Source: Desulfopila sp. IMCC35006 (GTDB lineage: Bacteria; Desulfobacterota; Desulfobulbia; Desulfobulbales; Desulfocapsaceae). Taken from it: a DNA stretch of 64,000 nucleotides. The stretch lies in assembly GCF_005116645.1 (NCBI RefSeq), contig NZ_SWCM01000012.1:62001-126000 (forward strand), read 5' to 3'. The notes beneath the pieces were generated by a model. The model was not told the origin of the DNA, made no database searches, and saw nothing but the letters and a program-made list of their open reading frames with translations. Position numbers and translations under genes: made by a program. Below are positions 47,109 through 55,347 of this stretch, piece by piece. The number at the start of each line of letters is the position of its first letter. The first letter of the stretch is position 1.

Positions 47109-47729
47109 GTGACGAAAGAACTCTTTAAAGGTTCCATCCTGTTCGGGCCGGTACCGGCGGTGCTGGTGACGACAATTAACCGGGAAGGTAAGGTCAATGT
47201 GTTTACCGTCGGCTGGACCGGAGTCGCCTGCTCCCATCCACCGCTGGTGACCATTGCCGTGCGCAAGGAACGATTATCCTATGACAATATCCGGGCCACC
47301 GGCGAATTCGTCATTAATCTTACGACCCGTGAGATGGTCAAGATGACCGATTTCTGTGGCTGTCGATCGGGGCGTACCGTCGATAAAATTAAACATTTCG
47401 GCATGGAGCTGGAACCTGGAAGCAACATCGTGGTCCCATCCCTGAAAAAAAGCCCGGTTGCGCTGGAATGTAAAGTCCGTTCGGTGACCGAGCTCGGCAG
47501 CCATGATCTCTTTGTTGCCGAGATTGTCGGCAATAAGGTGGAAAAATCGCTTATTGACCAGAATGGTACGATTCAGTTGGGCAAAGCCGGACTGCTTGCC
47601 TATTGCCATGGTGAATATTTCTCCCTTTCCCGGCAGCCACTGGGCACTTTCGGCTATTCAGTCGCCAGGAAGTCCGTTCGTCAGGCGAGGCACCAAAAGA
47701 AGTTTGCGCCGAGAAAGGTAAAGAAATAG
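47109..47729 (+). CDS. Flavin reductase-like FMN-binding protein
   Basis: A 206-residue protein of the flavin reductase/NTAB (DIM6) family. The split-barrel FMN site is visible as VPAVLVTTINREGKVNVFTVGWTG in part, followed by PPLVTIAVRKERLSYDNI and TGEFVINL. SHDLFVAEIVG lies in the C-terminal half. Members reduce flavins or bind FMN in anaerobes without a partner oxygenase. The start is GTG 47109, 27 bp after rnhA. A basic tail (RQARHQKKFAPRKVKK) is unusual for the family and may bind nucleic acid or simply be a disordered extension. Confidence 0.85.
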   Translation: MTKELFKGSILFGPVPAVLVTTINREGKVNVFTVGWTGVACSHPPLVTIAVRKERLSYDNIRATGEFVINLTTREMVKMTDFCGCRSGRTVDKIKHFGMELEPGSNIVVPSLKKSPVALECKVRSVTELGSHDLFVAEIVGNKVEKSLIDQNGTIQLGKAGLLAYCHGEYFSLSRQPLGTFGYSVARKSVRQARHQKKFAPRKVKK

Positions 47730-47742
47730 TACCCTCGCCCCT

Positions 47743-47767
47743 GGTTCCCATGCGCCGCATGGGAACC
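47743..47767. terminator. Bidirectional hairpin between convergent genes
   Basis: GGTTCCCATGC (47743-47753) and GCATGGGAACC (47757-47767) form a perfect 11-bp stem with a 3-nt loop. It sits between the flavin reductase stop and the stop of the convergent small membrane-protein gene. There is no T-tract, so termination is inferred from position. Confidence 0.6.
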
Positions 47768-47779
47768 GGCCAGACCTCA

Positions 47780-48073
47780 TTACCTTCTGATAGGGGTCTT
47801 TCGCTTCTCGACATATTGAAAGAATGCCGGAAAGGCGACAAAAAACACCACGCAGATAATATATTCAATACCTTTGATGTGCGTATAAAAATCAACCATG
47901 GTGTGTATCGGTTGAACCATACCGGATGCCACAAGATACTGTCGCATCAGTTCCGTCACTTGCCAGTTGACCCGGTGCAGTCCGCCAACTAAGGCAGCCA
48001 GAGCCCACATCCCAAATAAACACCCGGTCCCTGCCATGAATATTCTGGTAGATTTCATATCCTTGATAGCCAT
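47780..48073 (-). CDS. Small membrane protein of the redox operon (97 residues)
   Basis: A 97-residue protein with two hydrophobic segments (about 12-32 and 70-87). I do not recognise a named family. The first segment, GCLFGMWALAALVGG, closely matches CLIGIWGVACIVGG in the neighbouring 65-residue protein, and both continue to an RxYL motif, so the two look paralogous. The start at ATG 48073 has AGGAG six bases upstream. It is the last gene downstream of the NrfD subunit, and similar small integral proteins are typical accessory subunits of such complexes. Confidence 0.7.
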   Translation of the reverse strand: MAIKDMKSTRIFMAGTGCLFGMWALAALVGGLHRVNWQVTELMRQYLVASGMVQPIHTMVDFYTHIKGIEYIICVVFFVAFPAFFQYVEKRKTPIRR

Positions 48074-48105
48074 ATCTTTCTCCTGCTGATGAATATTTGT
48101 TTCTC

Positions 48106-48303
48106 TTATACGCCCGTGATTGCGGTAAGATACCCTCGAAGCATGGCCAGAGGGCCGGAACTCATCATGCCGCCGACAATGCAGGCAACTCCCCAGATAC
48201 CAATCAGGCAGCACAGTGCAATGCCAGCCTTGAGGGTAAAGCCCATGATTTCGTCGCTAAGGTCTACCTGAATTTTGTCTTTGGTGATAATCGGGGTATT
48301 CAT
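48106..48303 (-). CDS. Small membrane protein of the redox operon (65 residues)
   Basis: A 65-residue protein with one clear transmembrane helix (AGIALCCLIGIWGVACIVGG, about residues 24-43) and a shorter hydrophobic end (LRGYLTAITGV). The start was placed at ATG 48303, which has TGGAGGACACC before it; an ATG four codons upstream overlaps that ribosome site. It shares the CLxGxWxxAxxVGG core and RxYL motif with the 97-residue protein that follows 32 bp later. Function unknown; probably a membrane anchor or quinone-side subunit of the NrfD complex. Confidence 0.68.
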   Translation of the reverse strand: MNTPIITKDKIQVDLSDEIMGFTLKAGIALCCLIGIWGVACIVGGMMSSGPLAMLRGYLTAITGV

Positions 48304-48504
48304 GGTGTCCTCCATTGGTACGTATTGATCTCGGTGTTCCAGCTAACCATCCTTTGTGTATGGAGTTGCATCAGACGTGCCAGAAGCCTGTCTACCAAAG
48401 GGACATTGAGTAATATTTTTAACTAACTGTAATAAATAGGTTTATCTTGTTTCTAGAAATCTCTCTGCGCATTTTCCGCAAAGCAAAGCAAGTATTTAAC
48501 TAAA

Positions 48505-48556
48505 AACTGTTGTATGGCGGCGGGTAGCAGTGCAACAGAGCTACATAACTGTTGTA
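48505..48556. repeat. Direct repeat AACTGTTGTA and palindrome in the NrfD to small-protein gap
   Basis: AACTGTTGTA occurs at 48505-48514 and 48547-48556 (42 bp apart), followed by the palindrome ATCCTGCAGGAT just beyond. They lie in the 279-bp gap between the NrfD gene and the small membrane-protein genes and could be operator sites for a separate promoter of the small genes. No clear promoter was identified. Confidence 0.4.
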
Positions 48557-48582
48557 CATCCTGCAGGATAGGTGCCTTGTCT

Positions 48583-49845
48583 TTACTTATCCATGGAGGA
48601 TTCCTGCCAGTCAAAGACGATCGGCAACCGATAGACGATAAAACGGTAGACAATAAAATAGAGGGCATAGAGGGTGACGGTCAGCCAGATCTCCTTCCAG
48701 TAAGGTACGTCCTGGTAGAGCTGGTAGTTGAAACAGAAAATGGCCGTATTCAGACGATTCCAGACCACCCCGACGACCGCAATAAAAGCGGCAATGCGAA
48801 CGGGCCGCACCGATTCGTTGCGGACCCCGCGGGCAAAAAGCATCATCGGCAGCACGACCCCGAGACCTATCTCCATAAGATAATAAAAGCCCCAGCCGGT
48901 GAGAAGGAGTTCCCATTCATTGTCGTGGGCGACCGCCACCAGTTTAATGACCAGATAGGTGATCATTGCATAGGACGCACCTTTGGCCATGCCCAGCGTC
49001 ATCCTCTCGAGATTTTCCCTGAAGGCCTTGCCGCAGCGCCAGTGCATGAAGCGGTTGATCAGGGTTGAGCTGACGATAACCATAGCCAGCCCGCCAAAGA
49101 CCGCCGAACAGAGAAAATGAATCCATTGAAACTCAATGGAAAGCCACAGAGGGTGGAGCTTGGTTGGGGCATAATTAAAGAGAGCCCCCAGGGCGCCCTG
49201 GTGCAGGGTAGACAGAATAATTCCTGCAATGGTAAGACCGAGGCCGATTCGTTTTATGTACTGTTTCCAGGCAGGTCGGCCAAGCCATTCAAACAGGGCG
49301 GGGAGTACCTCGGCAATCTGCACCGAAAGATAGGTGGCCACATGCCAGGCGACGAGAAAAAGAACTGCGGCAGGGCCAAGGGAGACAAACATCGGGTAAG
49401 CCAGTCGCCAGGGCATGCCCAGATCCACCTCGAGATACACGACGGCGAAGAAATAGCCAAGCAATCCGTTCAGCAGGGCCAGACGTTCAATCGGGTGGAA
49501 ATCTTCGCGCCCAAAAAGAGTCACCGTAGTGCCCAGCAGAAAGCCGGACGCGGACAGCGGCACCATGCCAAAGAGGCCAAAGCCGAGAAAAAGACCCCAC
49601 GGGTAATCGTTGGAGGCATGGGTGACTGAGCCAAGCCCGTATATATAGCGCTGCAACAGAAGAGGCAGCCCCACCGCAAAAATGACCAGAAGCAGCCAGT
49701 TCACGGGGTTTCGCCGCAATTGCTGCAGGTATTGCCTGGTCGTCAGGCCAAGGAAAAGTTTTTTGCGCAGGGTCCACAGGGTTCCATCGGGCTGGCTTGA
49801 GCTGCTCACCGGTAAGTGGATATCTTCAGAGATTAACGCCTTCAT
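48583..49845 (-). CDS. NrfD/PsrC-family integral membrane subunit
   Basis: A 420-residue polytopic protein with 9-10 hydrophobic segments, of the NrfD/PsrC family that exchanges electrons with menaquinone in the membrane. Recognisable stretches are NPVNWLLLVIFAVGLPLLLQ, GLFLGFGLFGMVPLSASGFL, ALLNGLLGYFFAVVYLEVDLG in part, and TLHQGALGALF, the last being strongly conserved in the HmcC/DsrP-like branch. It overlaps the ferredoxin gene by 4 bp (ATGA). With the ferredoxin and cytochrome it forms the electron-transfer core of a transmembrane complex resembling Hmc, Tmc or Qrc of sulfate reducers. Confidence 0.88.
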   Translation of the reverse strand: MKALISEDIHLPVSSSSQPDGTLWTLRKKLFLGLTTRQYLQQLRRNPVNWLLLVIFAVGLPLLLQRYIYGLGSVTHASNDYPWGLFLGFGLFGMVPLSASGFLLGTTVTLFGREDFHPIERLALLNGLLGYFFAVVYLEVDLGMPWRLAYPMFVSLGPAAVLFLVAWHVATYLSVQIAEVLPALFEWLGRPAWKQYIKRIGLGLTIAGIILSTLHQGALGALFNYAPTKLHPLWLSIEFQWIHFLCSAVFGGLAMVIVSSTLINRFMHWRCGKAFRENLERMTLGMAKGASYAMITYLVIKLVAVAHDNEWELLLTGWGFYYLMEIGLGVVLPMMLFARGVRNESVRPVRIAAFIAVVGVVWNRLNTAIFCFNYQLYQDVPYWKEIWLTVTLYALYFIVYRFIVYRLPIVFDWQESSMDK

Positions 49846-50777
49846 GATGCATCCTCCTGGCTGTTGTCGCGTGCGTTATCCCTGGCCTGGTCTTTGCGGG
49901 TTGCCAGGAGATGAAAACCAGCGAACAGCGCCGGCCAGATCGTCAAAACCATCGGCACTATGCCCAGAAAATTCTTGACTGAATCGAGAATCGGTGCATG
50001 GGGCACCGTCATGTCGAATCCCGCTTGCGCAAAAGGCACCTTGGACAGGTAGAGCCAGGAGGTGCCGCCAGCCTCATATTCCCCGTAAATATGGTCGACG
50101 TAGCTGCCGTTGTTTTCCTCTATGCGGCGCCTGCCTATTTTGATCAGCTCGTCGCGTTTGCCAAACTGCAGTGCCTCCTGCGGGCAGGCCTCTACACAGG
50201 CAGGCGGTTTGCCGAATTTCAGCCTGGTATCGTAGCAGAAGCGGCATTTCATGATCTGCGGAGAAAAGGCGCTTGAATACTTGAAGGTTGGAATATAAAA
50301 AGGACAGGCGATCATACAGGTCCGGCAGCCGACGCAGACATCCGGATTATAGACGACGGCACCCTCGGGGGTCTTGGTGTAGGCATTGACAAAGCAGGAG
50401 GAAAGGCAGGCGGGTTCCTGACAATGGTTGCATTGCACTTTCCGGTACAGCGGATGGCCAAGATCGGGAGGGTCGTAGCGATTGACCACGGTAAAGCGGG
50501 TTTCGTCAGTTCGGCGTTGTCTCCCGTGTTCCAGCTCTTCAAATACGGTCTGGTCGGTGTAGGGGAGATCAGGCTCGGGCAGGTTCTGCTCTGCCCTGCA
50601 GGCCGCCTCGCAGCTTCTGCAGCCGACGCAGCGACTCAGATCGACCAGCACTCCCATGCTGTCCGGATATTTTTTGATATCATGCGCTTTCCCCGCTTTG
50701 GGGCGCAATAACAGGGCCGTAACCGTTCCCAGCAGACCATTTTTCAAGATGGACCTTCGGCTTATTTTTTCTCGCAT
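49842..50777 (-). CDS. Periplasmic four-cluster ferredoxin with Tat signal and C-terminal anchor
   Basis: A 311-residue DmsB/HmcB-like iron-sulfur protein. A twin-arginine signal (ISRRSILKNGLLG) opens the protein, so the folded protein is exported. Four Cys groups suggest four [4Fe-4S] clusters: CVGCRSCEAAC, CNHCQEPACLSSC, CVGCRTCMIAC and CRFCYDTRLKFGKPPACVEAC in two pieces. A hydrophobic segment near the C-terminus (IVPMVLTIWPALFAGFHLLA) anchors it, as in HmcB/QrcC-type subunits. It lies between the cytochrome gene (24-bp gap) and the NrfD gene (4-bp overlap) and would carry electrons between periplasmic heme and the quinone subunit. Confidence 0.9.
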   Translation of the reverse strand: MREKISRRSILKNGLLGTVTALLLRPKAGKAHDIKKYPDSMGVLVDLSRCVGCRSCEAACRAEQNLPEPDLPYTDQTVFEELEHGRQRRTDETRFTVVNRYDPPDLGHPLYRKVQCNHCQEPACLSSCFVNAYTKTPEGAVVYNPDVCVGCRTCMIACPFYIPTFKYSSAFSPQIMKCRFCYDTRLKFGKPPACVEACPQEALQFGKRDELIKIGRRRIEENNGSYVDHIYGEYEAGGTSWLYLSKVPFAQAGFDMTVPHAPILDSVKNFLGIVPMVLTIWPALFAGFHLLATRKDQARDNARDNSQEDAS

Positions 50778-50801
50778 TGCCTCCTCCTCTTTCTTTGCGA
50801 C

Positions 50802-51308
50802 TCAATCATTGACATTGTTGTGTACACCAAATATTTTTCGTCCTTTCGGGGTGAAGGCATGGCAGTCCTGACATCCGGTAGGGCCATCCTCCACCTGGTG
50901 GCAGCCGTGGCATTGCAGGTGTAAAGCCCCCTTTAAAGCAGGTTTGTCGATGTGATAGACATCGCTGTGTCTGTGCCCTGCAGGCGAAGCGGAAGCAGCT
51001 TGTTGTCGATCATGGCAGCTGGAGCAGGACACGTCGCCTGCTGGCCCCGAATCACCATGACACTTTGCACAGGTATCGTTGGCTGGACCGTCTCCAGTGG
51101 TGTGATGATGACAGGTATTGCAGGCGTAGTTGTCAGCATGCATCTGGTGATCGAAGTCTACCGCTGTATAGAGCTCCTGGAGATAATCGATAGTCACGCT
51201 GGCTGGTGCCTCGTCTTTCTCCATGGCCAGGGGACGGCCGGTAAAACTGCACAGGATGACCATAAGAATAGAGCCGCACAGCATGGCGGTAGGGGATAAT
51301 TTTCTCAT
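50802..51308 (-). CDS. Periplasmic multiheme cytochrome c (five CxxCH motifs)
   Basis: A 168-residue secreted cytochrome. Signal peptide at residues 1-28. Five heme-binding motifs are seen: CNTCH, CAKCH, CSSCH, CHGCH and CQDCH, with extra histidines (HHH, HRHSDVYH) as distal ligands. The spacing resembles class III cytochrome c3 / c7 relatives, though five motifs is one more than the usual four. It starts within the ftsH stop (ATGA overlap). It probably receives electrons from the soluble c3 pool or donates to it, via the ferredoxin encoded next. Confidence 0.9.
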   Translation of the reverse strand: MRKLSPTAMLCGSILMVILCSFTGRPLAMEKDEAPASVTIDYLQELYTAVDFDHQMHADNYACNTCHHHTTGDGPANDTCAKCHGDSGPAGDVSCSSCHDRQQAASASPAGHRHSDVYHIDKPALKGALHLQCHGCHQVEDGPTGCQDCHAFTPKGRKIFGVHNNVND

Positions 51309-53155
51309 GCCGGGATCTCCTCGGTTTTGTCGATATCAGACTGGTCGATCTGGGCCTGCTCGGCCGGTCCTTGTTTATCACTTTTTTGTGAGTTGACATA
51401 ACATTGCATAACGATTTCCATTTCTTCCGCATCAATCGTTTCGTTGATCAGCAATACCTCCGCCAGTTCGTGAATGAGCCTGTTATTGCTGCGCAGCAGT
51501 TTTTCTGTTTCGGCGTAGCAGTCGTTGATGATCCTGCGTACCTCAAGATCGATTTCGCGGGCAGTCGCCTCGCTGAAAGTTCCGCCTGTTTCGGCGCTGC
51601 CGAGAAATCGCTGCTGTTTTCGACGATATACCGTCGAACCGATGGCACTGCTCATACCCCATTCGCAGACCAGGCGACTGGCAATATCCGTTGCGGCGGC
51701 AATGTCGTTTGCCGCCCCGGTAGAAAGGTGATGGAATACGATTGTCTCGGCGATTCGTCCCCCGAGCAGGACCTTGATCCGGTTGAGCAGATACGTCAGC
51801 GAGTAGGTGTAGCGCTGCTCGATGGGTATCTGCTGGGTCAGGCCAAGGGCGATGCCCCGCGGTATAATGGTAATTTTGTGGAGGCTGTCTGTTTCCGGCA
51901 GCAGGCGGGCGACAATGGCGTGGCCGGCCTCGTGATAGGCGATTATTCGTCGCTCTTTTTCATTGATGGCCGCATTTTTTTGTTCGAGGCCCATCATGAT
52001 TTTGTCCTTTGCCTGGTCGAAATCACTCATTTCCACCGCCTGTTTTTTCTGCCTGGCGGCGGTCAGGGCCGCTTCGTTGACCAGATTGGCGATATCGGCA
52101 CCGCTGAAGCCCGGGATGCCCTGGGCAATAACCGTCAGGTTTAAGGCCGGCGAGATGGTGACCGGCCGGGTGTGCACTTCAAGAATCTTGACCCGGCCGT
52201 GCAGGTTCGGCAGGGAGACGGTTAATTGCCGGTCGAATCGCCCGGGCCGCAACAGCGCTGGATCGAGGACGTCCGGCCGGTTGGTCGCCCCGATGACGAT
52301 CACCGTTTCGTTGCTGGAAAAACCATCCATTTCGACGAGCAGGGCGTTGAGGGTCTGTTCCCGTTCTTCATGGGAACTGCTGCCGTTGCTTCTTCTGCCG
52401 CCGATTGCGTCTATTTCATCGATAAAGACGATGCAGGGAGCATTTTTTTTGGCAAGTTTGAACAGTTCCCGGACTCTTGAAGCACCTACGCCGGCAAACA
52501 TTTCGACAAAATCCGAGCCGCCGATGAGATAGAAGGGTACCAACGCCTCTCCGGCGATTGCCCGGGCCAGCAGGGTCTTGCCGGTACCGGGTGGGCCCTG
52601 CAGCAGAACGCCTTTAGGGATGCGTCCGCCAAGCAGGTTGTATTTTTCATGGTTTTTCAGAAAATCGACGATTTCCTTGAGCTCATCCTGCACCTCATCG
52701 ATGCCGGCCACATCGGCAAAGGTTTTCATGTCAGCTGGTTCTGCTCTGAACTGAAAACGCTTGTCCTGCCATATTTTGCTGCCGGTAAAGGACTGGCCGG
52801 AGAAAAACCGCCACAGAGCTGCCACAAAAATAACCAGGAAAATCAGAGGATTCAGCTGGACGAACAGGCTCGGCGGCGGTTCGGCACTGACCGTTGTCCC
52901 AGCTGCCAGCAGAGACGGCATAAGGGTTGGAATATCCGGTGAAAATGTTCTGAATTTTCGACCTATCCTGTCTTCGCCGCGGATTTCTGATCCGCTGATG
53001 TGCACGGCAACGATCTGTTTATTTTTAAGATCCGCGAGAAAATCGGTGTAGTTCTGCTCGGGTGGTGTTGTCTCCGACAGCCAGACATTGTAGCCGAGGA
53101 CTCCGAGGATGCTCAGAAAAATTAACAGTAAGCCTGCCTGAAATCGGTTCTTCAT
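51305..53155 (-). CDS. ftsH: FtsH-family membrane AAA+ zinc metalloprotease
   Basis: A 616-residue protein. Two transmembrane helices (about 8-26 and 100-118) flank a short periplasmic part. The AAA module has Walker [15 protein letters not shown] (about 190), Walker [14 protein letters not shown] and the SRH region [19 protein letters not shown]. The zinc site is [13 protein letters not shown] (about 405). It degrades membrane proteins. It is sandwiched, with 4-bp overlaps at both ends, between a transposase-like gene and the cytochrome gene, an unusual context suggesting dedication to this redox complex rather than general housekeeping; a second ftsH elsewhere would support that. Confidence 0.93.
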   Translation of the reverse strand: MKNRFQAGLLLIFLSILGVLGYNVWLSETTPPEQNYTDFLADLKNKQIVAVHISGSEIRGEDRIGRKFRTFSPDIPTLMPSLLAAGTTVSAEPPPSLFVQLNPLIFLVIFVAALWRFFSGQSFTGSKIWQDKRFQFRAEPADMKTFADVAGIDEVQDELKEIVDFLKNHEKYNLLGGRIPKGVLLQGPPGTGKTLLARAIAGEALVPFYLIGGSDFVEMFAGVGASRVRELFKLAKKNAPCIVFIDEIDAIGGRRSNGSSSHEEREQTLNALLVEMDGFSSNETVIVIGATNRPDVLDPALLRPGRFDRQLTVSLPNLHGRVKILEVHTRPVTISPALNLTVIAQGIPGFSGADIANLVNEAALTAARQKKQAVEMSDFDQAKDKIMMGLEQKNAAINEKERRIIAYHEAGHAIVARLLPETDSLHKITIIPRGIALGLTQQIPIEQRYTYSLTYLLNRIKVLLGGRIAETIVFHHLSTGAANDIAAATDIASRLVCEWGMSSAIGSTVYRRKQQRFLGSAETGGTFSEATAREIDLEVRRIINDCYAETEKLLRSNNRLIHELAEVLLINETIDAEEMEIVMQCYVNSQKSDKQGPAEQAQIDQSDIDKTEEIPA

Positions 53156-54048
53156 GTCATCCTCACTCTGGCTGTTGATCGAGAGGTCGAAGTCGTTTCG
53201 TCAACCGAGGTGATTAAACCGGTCAGCAGATGATCGAGAACCGCCAGCCGGTCGGGCCAGGACGCCGTGTTATGGCGAAAACAGAATTCATCAAGGTAGC
53301 TTTGCAGGTAACCGGTATCGATTGCACCGTGATACAGATCATCAAGCCATCTCGATGTTTCCTCCATAAGAAGGTCTCCCTGAGCCAGCTGTTGTGGCGT
53401 TGGTGGCACCAGGGTATAGGACGCACGGAGCTTGCTTACATCGCTCCAGCGTCGGTTTTCGAGCAGCAGGATGACATTTTTGGCAACGAGGCTGCTGATC
53501 GCAGTGGCGATTTCTTCAGGTGTATCCATATCCAGGGCCAGGAGTCGGACGCGGGCCGTGTCCCGGTTGTCCTGGCCCATTTCCAGGGCCATGCCTATAT
53601 CGATAGTCTTGTTATCCGTTACCGATGAAGTTGGCAGCGGTAGAACCTCAAAAAGTACCATGCCGGAACATGGAGCAGACTCTGCCCGGGAGGCGCCGCG
53701 GCGGATTTTCAGCAACCAGCTCCAGGCCGTCTGGTAGCAGGAAAGCTCCATCAACCGCTGAAGCTCTCGCGCACTTACCCCCCGGTCGTGAAAGCAAAAC
53801 TGCGAGGCCACGCGCATCCACGCGACCAGATTTTTTTTACTGCCGTGCATCAGGGTGTGGGCGGTTATAGATGTCTGCTTGCGGCAATATCGGCAGACGA
53901 CTGTATAGGCGGGAGCCACCTCGGGCTGCAATCTCATGCAGAATGGGCATTTGAATCCCCACGGCCAGCGTTTCTGAAACAGATAGGTGACGCAGGCGTG
54001 TTCTGTGGCAAACAGGGTTTTCGACGTATGTCTCTGAAAAGAATTCAT
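53152..54048 (-). CDS. Transposase-derived protein (IS1595/ISXO2 type) with degenerate catalytic core
   Basis: A 298-residue protein. The N-terminus has the IS1595-family zinc ribbon (FKCPFCMRLQPE and VVCRYCRKQTSITAHTLMHG) followed by the family's VSARELQRLMELSCYQTAWSWL helix pair. The C-terminus, YLQSYLDEFCFRHN, matches the end of ISXO2 transposases. In between, the positions where the acidic catalytic residues are expected read SGMVLFEVLP and LLLENRRWSD, so the active site seems lost. No terminal repeats flank it. It overlaps ftsH by 4 bp, which argues for a domesticated DNA-binding protein, perhaps the regulator of this operon, rather than a mobile element. Confidence 0.72.
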   Translation of the reverse strand: MNSFQRHTSKTLFATEHACVTYLFQKRWPWGFKCPFCMRLQPEVAPAYTVVCRYCRKQTSITAHTLMHGSKKNLVAWMRVASQFCFHDRGVSARELQRLMELSCYQTAWSWLLKIRRGASRAESAPCSGMVLFEVLPLPTSSVTDNKTIDIGMALEMGQDNRDTARVRLLALDMDTPEEIATAISSLVAKNVILLLENRRWSDVSKLRASYTLVPPTPQQLAQGDLLMEETSRWLDDLYHGAIDTGYLQSYLDEFCFRHNTASWPDRLAVLDHLLTGLITSVDETTSTSRSTARVRMT

Positions 54049-54111
54049 TTTTTGTATTCCCCTTTAGGTGTGGTTGCTTCGGTTCCACCTATCCTGGTCA
54101 ATATCTCACTA

Positions 54112-54126
54112 GCATATGGAGTGCCA
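54112..54126 (-). promoter_or_regulatory. Weak candidate sigma-54 promoter of the ftsH-redox operon
   Basis: On the minus strand TGGCAC (54126-54121), a 5-bp spacer and ATGC (54115-54112) approximate the -24/-12 pattern, with one mismatch in the TTGC half. It lies about 64 bp before the start of the transposase-like gene. Single-site match chosen by eye. Confidence 0.3.
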
Positions 54127-54265
54127 GCCGGAAAAGCAGGATCGGGCAATGAACGTATTGGTTCGGGATTACAGGAAAAAAGAGGAAGCTGCAGCCTTGT
54201 GATGAGGAAATAACGCAGCAGGCAGTACCGAATATTTTCCCGGCTATGCGACACAATCATGGATT

Positions 54266-54299
54266 TTGCCACAGATATGTGGCAACACTTCTGTGGCAA
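54266..54299. promoter_or_regulatory. Palindromic operator candidate TTGCCACA-N4-TGTGGCAA
   Basis: A perfect 8-bp inverted repeat at 54266-54285 with an extra half-site TGTGGCAA at 54292-54299. It is in the 401-bp gap between the divergent transposase-like gene and gshB, upstream of both. Elsewhere in this gap are another stem (TAGG/CCTA with GTGG/CCAC, 54065-54091) and the promoter candidates; I see no RNA gene or further coding sequence. Confidence 0.5.
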
Positions 54300-54332
54300 G
54301 CAGGCACATTGGAGTTCTAGCAATAAATTGAA

Positions 54333-54360
54333 TTGTGCCGCAACGTGTTATGGTTATAGT
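54333..54360 (+). promoter_or_regulatory. Candidate sigma-70 promoter of gshB-yadGH-grx
   Basis: TTGTGC (54333-54338) and TATAGT (54355-54360) with a 16-bp spacer lie about 90 bp before the gshB start and just downstream of the palindrome at 54266-54285, so a protein bound there could control it. Confidence 0.35.
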
Positions 54361-54449
54361 ATGGATTTCGTATGGATCTTCTCGTGTCCCCGGTCAGCAT
54401 GGTGGGGATACGGTGTGTTTGAATATCTGCCGTCAACGGAGGACTTATT

Positions 54450-55328
54450 TTGCAATGGTTAGTTGTACTCGACCCCATTGAGGGGCTTGTGTCGAAAACG
54501 GATACCTCACTGGCGATTATCCGGCAGGCGAGGGAGTCGGGTATCGATGTCGATACTGCGACAATTGAAGATCTTTTTTTTGAGACCCACGCTGCGGTAC
54601 TGGCGACCGACGCAGCAGGCCGGAAGGGGGCAAAAGCGCTTCAGGAGTACGCCCTGATCCTGATGCGCAAAGAACCGCCATACGACCTGGCCTTTCATTA
54701 TGCGACCCAGCTGCTGTCTCTTGCCGGATCGCTGGTGGTGAACAGTCCGTCCTCGCTCCGCGATTTCAATGAAAAGCTGATTGCCCTGCCTTTTAGAAAA
54801 TACATGCCGTCCACCCTGGTCAGCTCAAATCCTCAGGTGATAGGCGATTTCGTGGCCAGACATGGCACGTGCGTTATTAAATCTCTCGACAGCTTTCAGG
54901 GCAAATCCGTCCAGAAGATAGAACCGTCCGATCAGGCTCTGGTTACCTCGTTTACCGGGGGAGGCAAACAGCCGGTGATGGTGCAGGAGTTTCTTGAAAA
55001 TGTGCATAAAGGTGACAAACGGGTGATGTTGCTTGGCGATAGATTTCTTGGTGCCGCCATGCGGCGACCCAAAAAAGGCTACCATGCCAATTTTGCCAAC
55101 AGCGACGCGCTGCAGACCGAACTAACGCCTAAAGAGCAGCAAATCATCGCCGAAGTCGGACCCTGGCTGCTGCAGCACAGTATCCATTTTACCGGCCTTG
55201 ACCTGATCGACGAACAGCTGACTGAAATCAATATCACCTGCCCGACGGGTATTGTGCAGATATCTGCACTGGAAGGGCGAAGGCTGGCCGAAGAGATTGT
55301 CGATTATTTTGTCAAACTTGTTCAGTAA
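54450..55328 (+). CDS. gshB: Glutathione synthetase-like ATP-grasp protein
   Basis: A 292-residue ATP-grasp enzyme. The N-terminus (WLVVLDPIEGLVSKTDTSLAI) aligns with the opening of GshB (MDPI...KKDSS). Later are NSPSSLRDFNEKL, the ATP-grasp lysine in GTCVIKSLDSFQGKSV, MVQEFLENVHKGDKRVMLLG, and the C-terminal GLDLIDEQLTEINITCPTGI that binds the magnesium ions. It would ligate glycine to gamma-glutamylcysteine, although no gshA is in the window. Translation starts at TTG 54450 with GGAGGA six bases upstream; this is the only start that retains the family N-terminus. It heads a plus-strand row with yadGH and a glutaredoxin. Confidence 0.85.
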   Translation: MQWLVVLDPIEGLVSKTDTSLAIIRQARESGIDVDTATIEDLFFETHAAVLATDAAGRKGAKALQEYALILMRKEPPYDLAFHYATQLLSLAGSLVVNSPSSLRDFNEKLIALPFRKYMPSTLVSSNPQVIGDFVARHGTCVIKSLDSFQGKSVQKIEPSDQALVTSFTGGGKQPVMVQEFLENVHKGDKRVMLLGDRFLGAAMRRPKKGYHANFANSDALQTELTPKEQQIIAEVGPWLLQHSIHFTGLDLIDEQLTEINITCPTGIVQISALEGRRLAEEIVDYFVKLVQ

Positions 55329-55347
55329 CTCTCTCATATTATAAACT

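Noticed and set aside
53152-54048. An active insertion sequence
   Set aside because: No terminal inverted repeats or target duplications were seen, the gene overlaps ftsH by 4 bp and the catalytic residues appear lost.
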